NCBI GenBank assembly: GCA_029213105.1
Contig: JARGNS010000012.1
Location: 3,003 to 9,354, forward strand
DNA from: Planctomycetota bacterium
GTDB lineage: Bacteria; Planctomycetota; PLA2; JAEUHO01
DNA: 6,352 nt
Direction: 5' to 3'
The position numbers and the translations under genes were made by a program. How positions within the stretch are numbered: the stretch's first letter is position 1; the number at the start of each line of letters is the position of its first letter. This document shows, piece by piece, positions 4,793 through 6,352 of this stretch. The notes beneath the pieces are model-generated. The model made no database searches. It had not been told where the DNA came from and was given only the letters and a program-made list of their open reading frames with translations.

Positions 4793-5794
4793 ATGGCACA
4801 CGAGCAACTCCTGATGGACCCGGCCAAGCTTCAGGTCATGGCCGACATGATCCCCCTGGTCGAGGGCCTGCTCCCCAATCTCAAGACCGTCGAGGAGAGC
4901 TGGCAGCCCAGCGACTTCCTGCCGGACTTCGCGAGCGACAGCTGGCAGGAGAACCTCGCCGAGCTACGCGCCGAGGCCGCCGAGCTGACCGACGAGATGC
5001 TGGTCGTGTTGATCGGCAACATCGTGACGGAGGAGGCGCTGCCTTCCTACCAGGCCGCCCTGAATCGCTTCGGCGGCATGACCGACCGCACCGGTACCGA
5101 GATGCACCCGTACGCCCAGTGGAGCCGCGGCTGGACTGCTGAGGAGAAGCGCCACGGGGACGTGACGCGCTGCTACCTCTACCTCTCGGGTCGCGTGAAC
5201 ATGCGCTCGGTCGAAGAGACGATCCAGCATCTCATCCGCAACGGCTTCGATACCGGCGCACAGGGAGATCCCTTCCGCGGCTTGACATACGCCTCGATCC
5301 AGGAGCACGCCACGAAGACCTCATGGCGTCAGCTCGGGAGCATCGTCCGCAAGGTCGGCGCGACGCGCCTGCACAAGATGTGCGGCCTCATTGCGGCCGA
5401 CGAGGCACGGCACGAGCGCGCGTACCGCGCCATGATGCACGGCATCATCGAGCGCGATCCCGACGGCGCGCTCGAGGCCCTGCGCGACACGCTCGGTCGC
5501 GTCGCCATGCCCGCCAAGACCATGAGCGACGGCAAGAGCCGCCATCTCTTCCAGCACTTCTCCGACGTCGGCCGGCGCATCGGCGTGTACGACCTGCGCG
5601 ACTACGCCGAGAACGTCGAAGGCTTCGTCACCGAGTCGAAACTCGACACGCTCAGCGGCCTGTCCCCGGACGCCGCGCGCAACCGCGACGAGATCTGCAT
5701 GCTGCCGGATCGCTATCGCAAGCAGGCCGAGATGATGGATCGCCGCCGCTCGCGCGCCGTGCCGTTCCGCTGGATCTACGACCGCCGCGTGTAG
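4793..5794 (+). CDS. Soluble plant-type acyl-[acyl-carrier-protein] desaturase
   Basis: This cytosolic di-iron enzyme inserts a cis double bond into an acyl chain on ACP (stearoyl-ACP delta-9 type in plants), using O2 and electrons from reduced ferredoxin. The 333 residues match the FAB2/DesA family over the whole length. By comparison with the castor enzyme the iron ligands are E80 (TEEALPSYQ), E118 and H121 (WTAEEKRHGD), E171 (SIQEHATKTS) and E204 and H207 (AADEARHE); all six are present. The spacing E171-E204 equals that of castor E196-E229. YLYLSGRVNMRSVEETIQHL and the closing PFRWIYDRR are also family-typical. The ATG at 4793 is preferred over the in-frame GTG at 4745: it has GCGGAG at 4783-4788, and the 16 extra residues (VPLRSATVPSKRSV) overlap the promoter candidate and look non-coding. 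The exact regiospecificity (delta-9 or other) cannot be read from the sequence. It stands alone, without a ferredoxin or reductase neighbour. Confidence 0.94.
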   Translation: MAHEQLLMDPAKLQVMADMIPLVEGLLPNLKTVEESWQPSDFLPDFASDSWQENLAELRAEAAELTDEMLVVLIGNIVTEEALPSYQAALNRFGGMTDRTGTEMHPYAQWSRGWTAEEKRHGDVTRCYLYLSGRVNMRSVEETIQHLIRNGFDTGAQGDPFRGLTYASIQEHATKTSWRQLGSIVRKVGATRLHKMCGLIAADEARHERAYRAMMHGIIERDPDGALEALRDTLGRVAMPAKTMSDGKSRHLFQHFSDVGRRIGVYDLRDYAENVEGFVTESKLDTLSGLSPDAARNRDEICMLPDRYRKQAEMMDRRRSRAVPFRWIYDRRV

Positions 5795-5827
5795 GCCCTG
5801 AGCCCCGGCGTCGCCTGGCAATACCGA

Positions 5828-5857
5828 TTGACAGGCCTTCGGGGCGGCCGCTACCGT
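5828..5857 (+). promoter_or_regulatory. Sigma70-type promoter for the sulfatase gene
   Basis: A perfect -35 TTGACA (5828-5833) is followed by an 18-bp spacer and TACCGT (5852-5857) as -10. Initiation would be near 5864, inside a run of seven C residues, giving a leader of about 52 bases. It is the only place in the window with a consensus -35, and it sits in the 121-bp gap between the desaturase stop and the sulfatase start. Confidence 0.6.
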
Positions 5858-5915
5858 CCGCGTCCCCCCCAGAGCCCCCGCAGTACCCGTCTGCCCGGCT
5901 CGCGACGAGGTGCGC

Positions 5916-6352
5916 ATGCTCCACCGGTCGACCGTTTTCGTTCTGGCCTTGCTCGTGACGCTCCCGCTGGCGGCCGCGACCGCCCTGGCGGGGGAGGGCG
6001 CGACGCTTCCGTTCCCGCCCACCCCCTCGGCAAGCACCGCCGAGCCGAGGCTGCAGGACTCCGTGATGAAACGGCGTGTCCCGCCGCGTCGTCTGCCGGC
6101 CGATGCGCCCAACGTCCTCGTGGTGTTGATCGACGATGTCGGCTTCGGCCTTCCGAGCACGTTCGGTGGTCCCGTGCAGACGCCGACCCTGAGCAAGCTC
6201 GCGCAGGAAGGCATCACCTACAACCGCTTCCACACCACATCGATCTGCTCGCCCACCCGTGCGTCGCTCCTCACGGGGAGGAACCACCAGCGCGTTGGCA
6301 GCGGGACGATCGCCGAGCGCGCCGTCGACTGGGACGGCTACACGGGTGTCAT
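5916..6352 (+). CDS. Arylsulfatase, formylglycine-dependent (5' part, C-terminus outside window)
   Basis: This enzyme hydrolyses sulfate esters and is exported. The first 145 codons are visible. Residues 1-25 form a signal peptide (MLHRSTVFVLALLVTLPLAA onward), with a likely cleavage site near ALA|GEG. After a Pro-rich linker (31-65), the sulfatase fold starts at PNVLVVLIDDVGFG (65-78), where D73 and D74 are the calcium ligands. PSTFGGPVQTPTLSKLAQEG (80-99) follows. The active-site signature is CSPTR at 111-115, then ASLLTGRN. Cys111 would be converted to formylglycine by a formylglycine-generating enzyme or an anaerobic radical SAM maturase, which must be encoded elsewhere. The PSTFGG and YNRFHTT text is typical of bacterial S1-family arylsulfatases. 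The ATG at 5916 has a partial Shine-Dalgarno, GAGGTG, at 5907-5912. Substrate cannot be told from this part. Confidence 0.93.
   Translation, partial: MLHRSTVFVLALLVTLPLAAATALAGEGATLPFPPTPSASTAEPRLQDSVMKRRVPPRRLPADAPNVLVVLIDDVGFGLPSTFGGPVQTPTLSKLAQEGITYNRFHTTSICSPTRASLLTGRNHQRVGSGTIAERAVDWDGYTGV

Noticed and set aside
5795..5827. Intrinsic terminator after the desaturase gene
   Set aside because: GGCGTCGCC at 5808-5816 is an inverted repeat with a one-base centre and no T-tract follows, so no usable hairpin is formed.
5321..6217. 298-codon minus-strand open frame over the desaturase end and the sulfatase start
   Set aside because: It is antisense to two genes with intact catalytic motifs and spans the clear TTGACA promoter between them.

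Overview
The window is about 70% G+C, with several GTG starts, a lipoprotein signal and exported coiled-coil/HEAT and sulfatase proteins. This suggests a high-GC bacterium with a Gram-negative-type envelope. The mix of a formylglycine-type sulfatase, exported proteins with low-complexity linkers and HEAT-like repeats would fit Planctomycetota or Myxococcota, but no marker gene here settles the lineage, so this is only an impression.

Layout from left to right. Positions 1-570 (minus) hold the 5' part of a gene for an exported or membrane-anchored protein with a Pro/Ala linker and beta-rich segments; it runs off the left edge. A 131-bp divergent spacer holds its near-perfect Shine-Dalgarno, a tandem 7-bp repeat and a -10-like element. 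Positions 702-2783 (plus) are a compact three-gene tungstate ABC transporter operon: tupA (binding lipoprotein), tupB (permease), tupC (ATPase). tupB follows tupA after 4 bp, and tupC overlaps tupB by ATGA. Only 21 bp after tupC comes a 400-residue protein with a DUF1444/YtpQ-like middle. Its stop codon directly abuts the stop of a convergent minus-strand gene for a secreted coiled-coil plus HEAT-like protein. Across a second divergent spacer lies a complete plant-type soluble acyl-ACP desaturase with all six di-iron ligands. A sigma70-type promoter then leads into the first 145 codons of a Cys-type arylsulfatase that runs off the right edge.

Only tupABC clearly works as a unit: TupA captures tungstate (or molybdate) outside the inner membrane, TupB forms the channel and TupC drives import. 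The other genes look like independent housekeeping or accessory functions (fatty acid desaturation, sulfate ester hydrolysis, unknown envelope roles). No RNA gene, CRISPR array, insertion sequence or phage gene was seen, and I do not see a clearly new multi-gene system. The points most worth a second look are the replacement of the H-loop histidine by proline in TupC, two GTG genes whose -10-like hexamers sit exactly six bases before the start (possible leaderless mRNAs), and a helically phased tandem repeat upstream of tupA.
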